DNA of 64,000 bases from Turnera subulata (Eukaryota > Streptophyta > Magnoliopsida > Malpighiales > Passifloraceae): contig JAKUCV010007482.1 of NCBI GenBank assembly GCA_028386065.3, positions 17,800-81,799 of the forward strand. Reading direction: 5' to 3'. Made by a program: the position numbers and the translations under genes. Every line of letters begins with the position of its first letter. Positions within the stretch are counted from its first letter, which is position 1. This document shows positions 23,759-36,225 of the stretch, piece by piece. The notes beneath the pieces are model-generated. The model did not search any database. It saw nothing but the letters and a program-made list of their open reading frames with translations, and had not been told where the DNA came from.

Positions 23759-24906
23759 CTTCTCTCTGTTTGAAGCATTCATAATGTTTTAAATACATAC
23801 TGTGTAGTGATTGAGCCTGACTTTGCTTTGCTTTTTTCTTACGTTGTGAGTTGAAACCTTGTTTTAGATCTGTAGGAGAGATATTGTTAATAGTTTTTGT
23901 GTATTATGTAAAATTTTGCCATGCTTCCTAAAAACTTGTGACTTAATCCATCAGTTGTGTCGTGCAAAGGAAATATGGTTCAATTATATTCTGCGTCAGC
24001 ATTATACAACCCTCTTTTACGTTCCAGAATTGCGAGTTAAATTGTGAAACCCTTATTGTTTGGGAATTTTGTAACCAAGAGCAAAAGGTAGCTATATCAT
24101 TCGTGTTTCTGGAATAATTTCCCATTTTCTCTTGGAAATATTTCAGATTTAGCCAATCTTCCACTTTGTTGAATTTGTGTTTGCAACATATGTATGCTTC
24201 AACCAAGTGGTTAACTGTAATTTAATCTTCCAACCTGTGCAGATGACAACGACTTTGCAAATGGATGTCTAGATTATTGGGCATGAAAAGCATCAGTCTT
24301 GGCCTCATCTTCTCCGCGCAGCTGTATGCAACCTTAATTTTGTCCATAACTGTAAATGTGGTTAGGCTTGTACATTGCAAAGATGCAAAATTCATCCATG
24401 AAATCATGTTTCCTTGTGGGTGTGATCCATTGGCCAGGAGCATAAAGGTTTTTTGACTTAAGAACTCTAGTATGAGGTAAGTATCGTGAAAGAATTAGGG
24501 TTAGAAAACTAGACAAGTGAAATGGGAGATTGAATGCAATGAACGTGGAATTTTAAGACTCTTATGGGATTGTGAGTGTGATGAATATGGAATTTTAAGG
24601 TTCTCTATTTGTTGTCTTCCCCTAAGTGTTGTTTCCTGTCTGCTGAGTTTGAAGGAAAAAGAAACAAAAAAGATGAAAACGTTTGCAGTCCTTATTACGA
24701 GAGTTTAGTCTGGAAAAAAAAAAAAAAACAAACAAATAGATATACAAGACAAAAAAAAGGTAACGGTGACAATCATTCAGGTTAAAAATTTTGTGGTCCT
24801 AAAGTTTCTAACCCTATTATGACCTATCTATATATTAATGAGAAAAATGCAAAATTTTATTTTTTTGATTGTAAAATGCTTAAGCATGTTTACAAGCTGA
24901 CAGATT
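23759..24906. other. TRB 3' flank, no further gene seen
   Basis: Probably contains the TRB 3' UTR. A CTGTGCAG acceptor-like site at about 24234-24241 could belong to a 3' UTR or alternative terminal exon: joining from the GTAACT after codon ACC TG (donor 23755) would bring in an immediate TGA and change only the last residue. Short ORFs here have no recognisable similarity. Confidence 0.35.
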
Positions 24907-25706
24907 GAACTTACCTTGCTTTTTTTTTTTTTTTTTGAGGGTGAAAGATTTCACTGCATTACTTCAAGCATGTGCAACAATATCTTCTCGAACCAACTGC
25001 TCAATGCTAGCTGGTAGAGAGTTTGTCCAGGAAATAAAAGGCCTACTACTAGATGGCCACCGACTAATAGCATCAGTAACCTTATTACATGATCTAGGAA
25101 CATAACATGAAATAGGAACATAACATGAAATGCAGTCTTAAAAAAAAGATAAGAACTAAAGAATATCAGAAATAATATGGCCAAAAGATGAAGGGCCAGA
25201 ACGACGGGCGTTGATTGCAGTAATAACTTCAAGGCTGTCAGACCCTAAGACGATTCTTTCCAGATGCATATATAGATCGAGCCAGTTGCAGACCCCAGCG
25301 GATACTCATGGCTTCACCATCCCGACTACAGTAGTCGGATTGGACCAAAGAAACTTGAGCAACAATAACTGATCCATGAACATCCCGAATAACAGAGCCA
25401 AAGCCCGAGCCATCAGCCAAGCTAGAGATATCAGTGTTGAGTTTAACAAAGCCAGCAGGGGGAGGTGACCACCGAGATGGGCGAACAGGGGTAGTATGCT
25501 GAGTGGGAAGCACCTGCACCTGTTGATAGTGAGTGAGAAGAGATAAAGCACTTTGAATAATTGTCATGACAAAAAATTAACAGATTTCTATCCTTCCACA
25601 TACATCAACATTCGTTCAAGGACACCCCATTCATGCGTCAAGGCAACTTGGTGAAGCCATTCCCCACAATTTCGAATGCCGTCAGCTGGAACTTACCTTG
25701 CTTTTT
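24907..25706 (-). mobile_element. 5'-truncated LINE insertion with RNase H relic
   Basis: The insertion lies on the minus strand with its poly(A) end at the left (T run 24920-24936). GAACTTACCTTGC followed by Ts occurs at both edges (24907 and 25689), a target-site duplication of at least 13 bp. Minus-strand frames encode an RNase H domain as in plant L1-type ORF2 C-termini: FVKLNTD...GFGSVIRD (about 25440-25380), GEAMSIRWGLQLA, LGSDSLEVITAIN and VPRSCNKVTDAISR, with a frame change near 25235 and a stop after the third motif. Only about 770 bases of the element were inserted. Confidence 0.85.
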
Positions 25707-27038
25707 ATAAGCAACTTCACAACTTCAAAAAGCTATGTAGTAGTGTAGGATAAACCCAAAAAACTACAAAGTGCTCCAATCAAAAAAAGGAAGAAGAAGT
25801 GGGAATCCCAGCAAATGCATGAAATATGCATTTGTAGTACGAAGCTTATTTAAATGAAAGGACTAACAACAATTTGGGCTTGATTTACAATAGCCCATGG
25901 TGACAATTGTGCTTCGGCCGGAGGTTTAACATATATAACTGTCTATAGTTTTTTTTTTTTTTGAACATAATGTCTAGTGTCTATAGTTTTCAGCCAAAGA
26001 AATTCACAAAGGAAAATAAATCAATAGTGTGTATGGTTCCAAGTATAAAGGAGTGGGGTTTTCTTTAGACGGGAAACTTATTTCGTTTTGTTTAGGCTTG
26101 CACATTGTCATGTTTTGCCTACAAGCTCACCCTGTTGGTTTGGTAAATCCATGCACCCTGGTCATATTGGAACCATGCATTATATATGAGTTCAAAGAAA
26201 AAAAAAAAAAAGGAAAAGGAGCCCAAAATTGATCTCCGTCTATGATGTTTGGGATCAGCAAGTGCCCCTGATGTCTTAGTGGGCAGATTCTTCTTAAATC
26301 ACTTGGCATTTGGCAGGTCTCTCCTGTAAGGAGGGTCTAATGCCGGATATAATTAGTATTTACTAGAGCCTGAACCGATAATGATGACACCACTGCCGCA
26401 AGCCGCAACTTCCCTGTTTTTTTCCTCGGCAAAAAAGAATAAAAGGAAAAGTATCTATGCATTATATTCATGTCGTGCTTATATGTGGCTAGGTTGTGAA
26501 GCTTGTATGAGGACCGAGACATCCAGACACCACGGGCCTGAGAGCCAGTTACAGAGCAGGACCCGATACATGCAAAGGAAAAGGATATGTTGGCTTGATT
26601 TGTTATGTGAATGTGTTATGTCATGATACCTGCGTGTTTGAGTTCTTTTTTGTTTTTTAATGGTGCATACGTGGATATGCCATCCGTATGTCTAATTACT
26701 CGTACCATAGTATATAATTAGTTGTGCTCCTCATTCCTGAGGAACAGGAACTTTAAGAAAAGAAAATTTTCATCCTGGCAAAGTAGCATCTCGAACGAAG
26801 CTCAGATAGGGATTTATATGCACAGTTAATGAAAGCAAGTATTCTTGTACCATATAATCTGATGAGATAGCAGATGTTTCCAACCAAGAAAAAAAAAAGA
26901 TATGACCGCAATGCCAAAAGACACCAACAACCAGAACCCACAGGAAAAAAAGTGCACCATCTTTATATAAACTGCAGTTCGGAACCTGTTACCCTCGAAT
27001 TCAATGTTCCACAGAATTAAAACCTCATCCCGGTTCAG
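25707..27038. other. Intergenic region between LINE and DG1
   Basis: AT-rich with short homopolymer runs (T run near 25950, A run near 26200). No gene, terminal repeats or RNA gene is recognised. The part next to 27038 should hold the DG1 3' UTR. Confidence 0.5.
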
Positions 27039-30000
27039 CTATTTGTGCTCGCTCCCTGTACTTTTCTCCCAAGCATCTAGTATTTCATATGCTGAAGGCG
27101 AGTTGCCTGGGTGAGGATCATCACCCTCGTTTATCAGCATTTCAAATTCCATGTCATCATCTTCTTTTGAGAGTCCAAGGGATGCAAAATCTGAGAGCTG
27201 CTTGTCTGGACAATCAGTAAATACACTGTCTGTCATGTCTGCAGTAAGACACTCCATGTTGCACAAGTTGGTTGTCTCACATAGTTCAGTAGTTTTGACT
27301 GGTCGGGCAGATACTACACCTGAATCATCATCACCCTCTCCATTGGTGTTGCACTGATTAATGTTACCGGTATTAGTTGTGACATCAATTTCACTAACAA
27401 GATGGTCTTTGTCCAGCTCAGTTCCTCTATTTATCATACTGGCGGAATCGCCTGTATATTGATTGTTGTTCAAAGGATTTGAAGCACTGGAACTTGGTAA
27501 TAAGTCCCTTGATGTTCCATGTCCGCAGAGAAATTGCAGTGATTTCAAAAAGTTTGTGACACTGGCATCTGATGCCATATCCCAGTCACCGAGGACTTCC
27601 AACAGCTTTTGCAGGCTGTCCCGACCAAATTTGACCACATTTCTCTGAAAAAGATCTGTCCACTGCCTTTCACTGACTTGAAATGGGGTATGGACCAGAC
27701 AATTGACCAGTATAGCAGCTCTCTCATAATCTTCTTGAAGTATGGCTTGAAATACCATTTCAGTGAAAATTTTTGAGCAAGGAATTTCTCCAGCTTCCAA
27801 AATGGCATCAAACGCATGATTCAGAAGATGACACTGCATTCAAAAACATAAGAAGCCAAACAATTTAACAACCTTCATTCTAAAAGGTGCTATGCCCATA
27901 TGGCCAACAATTAAAAAAACAATTAAATCAGGAGAACTAAAATTGGTGCCATACCTTCCCAGCTCTGGATGCATCCACAAGTAGAGATGCATGTTTACTT
28001 TGATCCAGCTGATATCCAGAGAAAGTCATCTCCTTGTACACGTACTCAAAGTATTCCCACTGGAGTGCTCTGGCAGATGCCTCGAGCATTGAACAATACG
28101 TGTATTTGTCAGGGACAAGGCTTGTACTGCCACCATCAGCTTTCTTAATTTCCTCGAACAGCTCCTTGGCTTCAGAGAATAAGTCATTCTTCCCATAAAT
28201 TCTCAGCATCGTATTTATAGTTCCTATGTTAGGGGAACAAAGAGCTTTCATATGTTCAAAGATTGATATGCAATGGTTGACGTATCCACCGTCCAACGAA
28301 GACAGTATCAAACCAGTAAAAGTAACCTCCAAAGGTTTTCTGTGTCGCAGTTTCTTCATCTTCCGAACCTGCAAGCAGGAACCAAGAAAATAGATTTTTC
28401 TGACGCATATCAACTATAAGTAGACATAATAGTTTAAGAGGAACAAACAGTCTTAATCTAAAAGCGAAACAATTTCGCTCACGACTCAAACAGGATCCGT
28501 AGTAGACTGTAAAAAGGGATACAGACACCTACGGTTTAACCCCACATAAAAAAAGTTCAAGCAAGTAAGGCACTAACCACTGGCATCGCATCTTGCCACC
28601 TTCCATCATTGCAAAGGCAGCAAGCTAGCTCATAATATACACTGGCTGTCCCTACTACTCCTCTCCGTTCCATATCCCTCACTGCCTCCACAGCTTCATT
28701 TACTTTGGCTTCCTCCCAAAGCGTTCTGACAAGAACTGCAAAGCCAGAACAAATAGATGCATGAGCCACTGAAGATGAGCACCTAACCCAAGCAGAGACC
28801 AACTGTAATACCTTTGTAGGTAAGAGCTTTAGGAGCTTGCCCACTGCGGTTCATTTTCCTAAATAATTCATGGACAAGGTCATACTTCCCCGCGCTCAGC
28901 ATTACCTTTCAACAAGCATCTCTTGTAAGAGTGGAATACAAGCATAATTTCCAGAAAGAAAAAAAAGAAGTTGTTGCAGAGATTGATATTTTCCAGCCCA
29001 GATCAAATAAAGGCTTCTGCCCTACTGGATAGAAACCTTTCATGGATAAGCATCTGAATTATACTACTTGGTCAATTTTTTTGAATAAATTAGAAAACAA
29101 ACCATCCAATGGACTCAAATTTTAAGGAGTAAATCGCATATATAGGGTCCGTACTATTTCAAAAGTACCGTTTGGGGGTCTGTACTGTTTTTCGTCCTCT
29201 TTACGGGTCTATACTCTTATTTCCGGTTCCTTTTAGGGGTCTCGGGCAGCTCCCCGGATGACGTGGACTGCCCGGCCCGTGGGTGAGGCATACGCCCCCT
29301 TTTTTGACACGTGGAAGCGCGTGTTAGGCACGCACTGTCCAGCAAGTCAAGTGGGCCCTACTGACATATTTTTTTATAAAAAATTATTTCTATTTTTTAA
29401 TATAAATTTAATTTATTAAATTTTTAAATCGAAATAGAAAAAAGAAAGAAAGAGAATTCAAAATACAACAAAACTCGGGGACTATAACTGAAAAAGGAAA
29501 AGAAATAATTTCTCTATTTTCCCTTTCTGCTACAAACCATCCAAAATCCAAAAGAAAATCGTCCCCAACCTCTTCTCCCCTTCTCTCCCAAATCCACCAT
29601 GGCCTGAAAACTTGCGCCCCCTGCTCCTCTCTCTTCATTCCGCACCAAACCCATCTCCATCCCCACACAAAAGCAAATTAAATTGAAAAGAAAAACACAC
29701 AAAAAAATCCCTATGAAGGACCCGAGATCCATATCAACTTTTGCAAAAAATTGTACAGCAAGCTTTGGTAGCGGCCGTCTGACGCGCATCAATTGGAGCG
29801 GATCGCGAGCCATGTGGTGGTTAGGGGCTACTTGTTGTTGTTGTTGTTGGCGGTGGTGGTGTCCCCAGTGGTGGTCTTTCTTGTTGTTGTCGTCTCTGGA
29901 AGCCAAGTAAGCGAGGTGCTCCAAGGCCTCGCTGGCGCGCTTCTTGGCGAGGGCGGCAGTCCTGACGTGCTTCTTGGCCTCGAGGCAGGCTGCGGTGGCT

Positions 30001-32911
30001 TTGGTCATGGAAGGGCGGCGATTTTGGCGGAGGCAACGAGGGCAGTGGCCGAGTCCTTGAGGGGGTTTAAAGATGGATTATTGGAGGAGGGGTTAGGGTT
30101 ATCGGGGAAGAAGGAGAAGTTGGGGGAGGAGCAAGGAGGGCAGAGGAAGGGTTAAGGGTAGAGGAGGAAGGGGGAGGGGGGAGGGGCGCAGGAGGAGTGG
30201 GCGATGGAAGGCCACTTGAAGCACATTGTTGTTTTTGGGATGATGTTGGACGCAACACCGTTTGGTGTTGTTTGTGTTTTTTTTTTTTTTTCCCCCTTCA
30301 TTTCTTGTGTGAAAAATTTGTGGGAGAAGTGAGTAATGAATGAGTTGTAAGACTGATCAGTTGGGAGTTCTTTTTTTTTCTTTATTTGGGTTAAACAATT
30401 TTAGTATTTTTCCTTCTTTTTATTTATGCCAAAAATTTAGCTCAAACAATTTATGAAATTAAAATTTCATTTAAAAACTAAAAATTATTTTTTTAATAAA
30501 AAACAGAAAGTGGGTCCCATAGTACACAGTGGACAGCGCGTGCCCAATACACGCCTCACTCTCTTCCACGTGTCAGAAAAAGGGGGCGCGTACGGCACAC
30601 CTACGGGCCGGGCAGTCTACGTCATCCAAGGAGCTGCCCGAGACCCCTAAAAGGGACGGGAAATAAGAGTATGGACCCGTAAAAGGGATGAAAAAAAGTA
30701 CAGACCCCCAAACGGTACTTTTAAAACAGTACGGACCCTATATATGCGATTTACCTAATTTTAAGCATAACAAAAACCTCCTAGAGTTATAATACTAGTG
30801 AACATTGATGAGAAATTCTGAAGATGGTTGCTTTGGGTTATGTGAATCAAGCAAAAAGGGATATAGAAGGTTGAAATCATTGCACAAGTATATGTCCACA
30901 TCATACCAGAATGACACCTTCTACAAACAATATATGGGTCACTATGAACTTCCATAGACAGAGTATCAGTATCAGTTAGTAGTGCAACAGATTTATAAAA
31001 AGAAAAGGTAGGATGAACACTCCAAATTTATAGCACTTCTATCCACTATTCTACTTTCTCATTTTTTTCACATGACAGCAAGTAAACCACAAGAAAGTGC
31101 TTTAGTCACTTCTAAACAGGGTACCACAGACCTACCAGTGAAAATTCAAACTCAACAGTCAATAAATTCACGTATTTACATATCATGATAGAGCAATTAC
31201 CTCCATGGCTAGTCCGTATGATGCTCCATTGGGTTTAAGACCACTCTTTCTCAATTGCTGAAACACCCATGCTACACCCTTCCATTGCTTTGAGGGAATA
31301 CATGCATTCAATATCTAAGAAATGGGCATAATTGCATCATTAAGCAGAGAAAAAAAGCATCAAGTACTTGTGGAAATAAAAGAGAGGACATGGTTAATAT
31401 CTCACAGCATTATAGATAACCAAATCTGGTTCAAGGACTGTTTTCCAGTTCCTGTGTGGCATATTGCTAATCCTTTTAAGAGGTCTCTGTCTCATGCATT
31501 CAATAACTTTCAGCAACTCTTTCAAAAGACCAGCTTGACCAAGTGAAACTGCAATGGTGTGGTACGTGGCCATATCAGGATATATGTTCCAGTCTTCCTG
31601 CATTTAATATAAGAGTGAAACAAGTAAGCAACATCAGAATTGGCCATGCAAGCACAGAGTAAGCAAAAAAACAAGAATAAAGAAACTGGTCTGTGGAATA
31701 ACAAAATCCAAGGACTATTACACGCATCAGATTAAAAATACGAAGTGCTTCCAGGGGCCTCCTTGCCTTCCCAAGAACCGACAAGAGTTTTGTGTAAACA
31801 AACCTACAAAAAGTATTCATTTTTTTTTTTCACTGGAAGAAACAAACACTTTAAAGAGAAGCTATTTAGAACTGCAGCAAGATTTTTCGACATATGAACA
31901 TATGAGACACATATGCCATAGTCAATGCGGATGCAATTCAAAGAATAATATGAAGAAGGCTAGCTTCCCTCGACCTCAAAACTAAGCCTACATAATTCCC
32001 AACAAAACGCCAATAAAAAGAAAAAACTCACCTGCTCCTGGAATGTCTACGTCCCTTATCATTATACACCCAATCCACAACAGCCATAGCTTGCGCCCAT
32101 CTACCCTTGTCCCCAAGCCCCTCCACAATTCTCAGCAACTGCTCTTCAGTGAACCGGAGCCCGGACTGCCTCATTACCCTCGCCAACTTCCAGTCCCTCA
32201 GACTCACTTCCCTGCAACTTAACCTGCAGAAAAAGGGGGGAAAAACTACGCATTATTTTTAAAAAAAAAAAAAACCAAGAAAACAACCATAGCAAGACAC
32301 ACTAAAGGGTGGAAAAGAATGGCAAACCTATCAACAAGAAACTGAATGGCTTCCTTTTCGCTGCGCTTCCTTCTCTCCCGCTCCCGTTGATCATCGCTCC
32401 CTGACCCATTACCACAATTTTCCACTTGAACGTCAACATCATCATCATCCAAGAAAACCCACTTCAGATTGCCCTCAAAAATCGCCTTCAACTCCCTCAA
32501 GCTCTGTTTATTCAGCTTTTCTCCAACAAAGAACTCTTCTTTACCACCGCTGGCAATCTCTCTCAACTCCACCTTCTCTATTCTCTCCCAGGGCTTCCCC
32601 ACCAGCAAGCCCCCGCACCCAGTAGCCTTCTTCACCGCCCTGGTGAAGTCTCTGTACTCCCGCTTCAGCGTCTGGAAATGGGATTCTTCCTGGAGGGCCT
32701 GCTTCTGGGAGGGAGTGAGTGGGTCGGCCTGTGATATTTTGTTGAGTTTGCGGTTGTGCTTTTGGATTTCTTTCCTACGGATATTGTGGATGATTTTGGG
32801 AGTTGGGTAGACCCCTTTCTCCAAGAGCTTGCGTTTTATGGCTTCAGTGTCTGGTTCAAATTGGGGCCGCGGCGTGGGTAGGGAAGAAGAGGGAAGTGTC
32901 GATGACTCCAT
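27039..32911 (-). CDS. DG1: DELAYED GREENING 1-type pentatricopeptide repeat protein
   Basis: Nine exons on the minus strand: 32911-32328, 32223-32032, 31803-31722, 31597-31406, 31314-31201, 28905-28812, 28735-28578, 28368-27955 and 27833-27039. All junctions are GT-AG and the sum (2625 nt) gives an unbroken 874-aa frame. The N-terminus starts MESSTLPSS and has a basic helical region (YPTPKIIHNIRRKEIQKHNR). PPR motifs run through exons 3-8 (KLLSVLGKARRPLEAL, YNAILNACIPSKQWKGV, YGLAMEVMLSAGKYDLV, VLVRTLWEEAKVNEAV, FTGLILSSLDGGYV). The C-terminus is a long acidic extension. In Arabidopsis DG1 is a chloroplast protein that works with sigma factor SIG6 in early plastid transcription; that role is inferred by family. 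The N-terminus is Ser/Pro-rich, fitting a plastid transit peptide. Intron 5 (2295 bp) carries a Pack-MULE. Confidence 0.93.
29127..30758. mobile_element. Mutator-like element (Pack-MULE) in DG1 intron 5, TSD AATTTTAAG
   Basis: Long terminal inverted repeats (about 260 bases each) begin GTAAATCGCATATATAGGGT at the left (29129) and read the same on the opposite strand from 30756. Both arms carry the TTTGGGGGTCTGTACT, GGTCTCGGGCAGCTCC and GACACGTGGAAG blocks. The 9-bp repeat AATTTTAAG flanks the unit at 29118-29126 and 30759-30767. Nine-base duplications and long TIRs are the Mutator hallmark. No transposase is encoded, so the element is non-autonomous. The interior carries a gene fragment. Confidence 0.92.
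29514..30258 (-). pseudogene. Captured host gene fragment inside the Pack-MULE
   Basis: Between the TIRs the minus strand is GC-rich and codon-structured, unlike its AT-rich surroundings. One frame gives a Pro/Ser-rich N-terminal stretch after an ATG near 30227 (MCFKWPSIAHSS...), then a stop. A second frame gives SLNPLKDSATALVASAKIAA. A third gives TKATAACLEAKKHVRTAAL, LEHLAYLASRDD and a His/Gln-rich run. This looks like one former exon broken by frameshifts. I do not recognise the donor protein family. It lies in the same orientation as DG1. Confidence 0.65.
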
Positions 32912-33292
32912 GGAAGTAAAGTGAAAGAGCAGCCTGGCTTTCTGTAGTGTGGCTACGTTGCTAAGATAAAGTTGAAACGTGTTCTTGTTGAGAAAAAAGG
33001 ACACAAATTTATTTTTTTTTCTATCTAAAAGTGTTTTTCTCCCATCGAACAAACTTATTGTTTTTTTTTTGGTTGCAACAAACTTATCGTTTTCTACAAA
33101 AGCATAATTTCCTTTTTTATGCCCTCACACATAAATTATAAACTACTCAATTGTGATATATTAAAATTAGGAGAAGCTAATAATAAAATTTAATATAATT
33201 GATTTATAAATTTTTACTTTCATATTTCATGTTGGTAGACGTTTTAAGGTGAATAAGAAAAGAATAAAGGTTAAAAAAAATTCCGTTCCATT
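32912..33292 (-). promoter_or_regulatory. DG1 upstream region
   Basis: About 380 bases separate the DG1 ATG from the hAT-type MITE, so the core promoter and 5' UTR should lie here. The sequence is AT-rich with T runs at 33013 and 33061. I see no confident TATA box. Confidence 0.35.
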
Positions 33293-33873
33293 TAGACCTG
33301 GCAATTCGTGTTGTCGTGTCGGGTTCGTGTCGGGTTGAACAGGTAATCGGGTTCTAAATCTCTAACCCGACCCGACCCATTTAATAATCGTGTCGTGTCG
33401 TGTCCAACCCGTTTATTATCGTGTCGGGTTCGGGTTGACCCGCGGGTTACCTATTAAGTCTAACAGGCCTAAAAATGAGTTTGAAATTTTTTTATTTTGC
33501 GTATTTTTAAGCAAATAGGCATATAATTAGTTTTTTTTATACATCAAATAAAATTATAAATTGCAGAATCATAATATAATAATATTTTAAAGCATTTATA
33601 GAAGTATTTTTGGATAATTTTAGTAACTTTAGCCTTAAATATTGGATAAGTCTTATATTAAATCAGTAAAATATCTATACCCTAAATATAATCGGGTCAT
33701 AAACAGGTACCTATCGGGTTGGCGGGTCAACCCGCTACCTGACCTGCTAATTTTCGTGTCGTGTCGGGTCGACCCATTTAACTAAACGGGCTGGAAATCT
33801 CTGACCTATACCTGCTAATTTCGTGTCGGGTTCGTGTCGGGTTGTCGTGTCAATACCCGTTTTGCCAGGTCTA
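33293..33873. mobile_element. hAT-type MITE (581 bp), TSD GTTCCATT
   Basis: Ends are TAGACCTGGCAA and its complement TTGCCAGGTCTA, with subterminal GTGTCGGGTTCGTGTCGGGTT repeats in both orientations. The 8-bp repeat GTTCCATT is present at 33285-33292 and 33874-33881. An eight-base duplication with short TIRs fits hAT transposons. The AT-rich interior has no coding capacity. It inserted about 380 bases upstream of the DG1 start codon. Confidence 0.92.
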
Positions 33874-34174
33874 GTTCCATTACATCAATAACTTTCTTCA
33901 ATAATATTAAATTGAAATTCTCCTTATCTAATGTTGAATTGAAATATTTGATAAAGACATTTGGAATGGATTAAGTATGAGTTCTCTTCCACGACAAATG
34001 TCAACAATATCAAAGTTAATGTATCAAGGCGTTATAACTTTCTTGGTGGTAATTTGGAACTTTTACCATGTAGAGTTAACTTCTGAAAATTTTCTACGAT
34101 AAACCGAATCTCGGATTCTAATTTTGAGTGTTCCCCGACGATCTGGAAATTTTTGCCAAATTTTTAGGATCAAG

Positions 34175-36225
34175 TGATGCACATAAGATATGCATAGTTT
34201 TAGGTATGATTTTAGATATATTTTTTCTCAATTCATCATGATTATATGCCTTACTTTGTATTATTTCATCATATTTCTTTAAATACCATCCCTTACTGTA
34301 TGATTAGTGATTCCAGGTGCATTTTGAAGGATTTTAGAGATTTTATTGAAAATTCGAAGAAATAGCCTCTGGCACAGCATGAGCCTGTTTCGGGCCTGTT
34401 GTTCATTGCAGAATCGGTAGAAAGCCGCGAATACCCCTCCAATCACAACATTTTCACTGGATTCCACCATCTTTGCCTTGATCCACAAAGCCATCATGCC
34501 CCCCACATCAATCGCAAGGAGAGCTGAATTCAACTACAGAAAAGAATGGAAAGAGACTGCACACAGCCTCACCACAGGCCCAGCACAGGCTCAGCCTGTG
34601 GAATCTGCAGATGGCCAGAAAAAGCGAAGAATGAATTTAAAACTCAGCCACTTGCAGAGCTTCACCACTTGCAAAACTTTCAACTCTGCAATTATAACCT
34701 GAGCATTGCAGAAGACCTTAGGCATGGGAAAGAGGGGATAATCATTGCACCCAAAGAAAATTATAATTAAAGAACTATTATCCTCCCCTAAAGTCTTCTA
34801 AAATCTGCAGATCTGAAGAACTCACCCTATCGGCACACCTCCCATGGCATCTTACCCCGAGGAACAAAGATGGACAACTGAACTCCAACTTGCCCAACTT
34901 CCATACCTTCCAGCAAGTGGGAGAAGAGAGAAGTGGAGGATTCACGCCTATAAGTTGGAAGAAGGAAGAAAGAACTGGCATCAAATAAGCCCTCGATCGA
35001 ACACCCAACTCTACAGAAGCTTTGAACCAAAGGGTTCAAGGGGAAACACGATTCTGTAGCCTTTTCTGGGCAGAAATCGTGTTGTCCCTAACCTCCAGAT
35101 TTGTTTCAAACATCATGCACCCTTTTATTTCTTTTGATTTTGTAACTAAGATTATGAACTAAACAGCCCCTCTTAGGTTGAAGGGGTGAAGCATGTTTCT
35201 GTTCTTAATGCAATAAATTGCTCATCTTATGTCCTTAACCCGACTTCTTGTTTGGTTGTTGCAAACCTGCTCCATGTCTGAGTCTTGATCAAACCCATGC
35301 ATGATTATAGGTAGCTAGGTGAAGGATCGAAAGGAGAAACTATAGTTGCTGGAACAACAACAACCAACCCTTAGTTCTTAGTTTTGAAAGAAATTAGGAG
35401 CTAATTGATGAATTAGCCTCAACACTAATTCTTAATCCCTTTGGTTTGACCGATGCGAAAGCATTAGGATGAGTGAGAATCTTGGGAGGAACCTGTGAGT
35501 AAAAACAAGTGGGCTCAGTATAGGTTGAGAGCGCCTGCAAGAACCAACCTTATAATCGATTTTGTGTTGTCCACAGGCTCCGCACTGGCTCGGCCTGTGG
35601 CAGCACAGTCGAAAAGATAATACAATTTTAATCTGATTCTTGATTGACTTTTGAGAAGCCTATCTTAATCAAGTAGCAGCTTGGTGAAGGACCGAAAGGA
35701 AGTTAGCTAGACCAACAATAGTCAGCCTTCACTCCATAGCCGTTCGAAAGAAGATAGGGAGAGACTGTGGGTAATTAGCACCAACATTAAACTTCACCTC
35801 TAAGTAGACGTCTATTCTAGTGACAGGGGATAGATGGAAGCTTAGGGAACCATCAATAAGATCGAAAGCCGTTGGTGGTATATTAGGTTGGGAGCCCCTT
35901 CAAGACATCTTATTAAACATAGGGCGTCAAACAGGCTCAGCCTGTTGTGATGCTATTGAGAAATTTATAGCAAAAGAGCAAGACATGTGAACCCCGGATG
36001 CCTAAGATTTTACCAATTATGATCTTCTCCTACTTCAACACTGATATTACTTTCTACTCTTGCTCATTTTAATTTTAATTTGCACTCACCCAAATTTCCA
36101 CTTCTGATCAATTGTTTCAAGCCTAATTTGTCTAAATTAAGGAGTAACAGACTCATCCCAGTCCTTGTGGATACGACCTTGATAGAGTACTACAACTATC
36201 CTGTGCACTTGCAGGACGCCTATCA
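34175..36225 (+). mobile_element. Solo LTR I (2051 bp), TSD TCAAG
   Basis: Begins TGATGCACATAAG, ends GGACGCCTATCA, and is flanked by TCAAG at 34170-34174 and 36226-36230. The 3' portion (CCTTGTGGATACGACC...CTGTGCACTTGCAGG) is typical of Tat/Athila-type LTRs just before the primer site, but no primer site follows, so it is a solo LTR. It has inserted into LTR F. The ORFs inside have no retroelement similarity. Confidence 0.88.

Noticed and set aside
23398..23778. 126-aa Ala/Ser-rich minus-strand ORF
   Set aside because: Exact shadow of the Ala/Glu-rich coiled-coil exon of TRB.
27151..27648. Plus-strand ORFs opposite DG1 exon 9
   Set aside because: Shadow frames of a well-supported coding exon.
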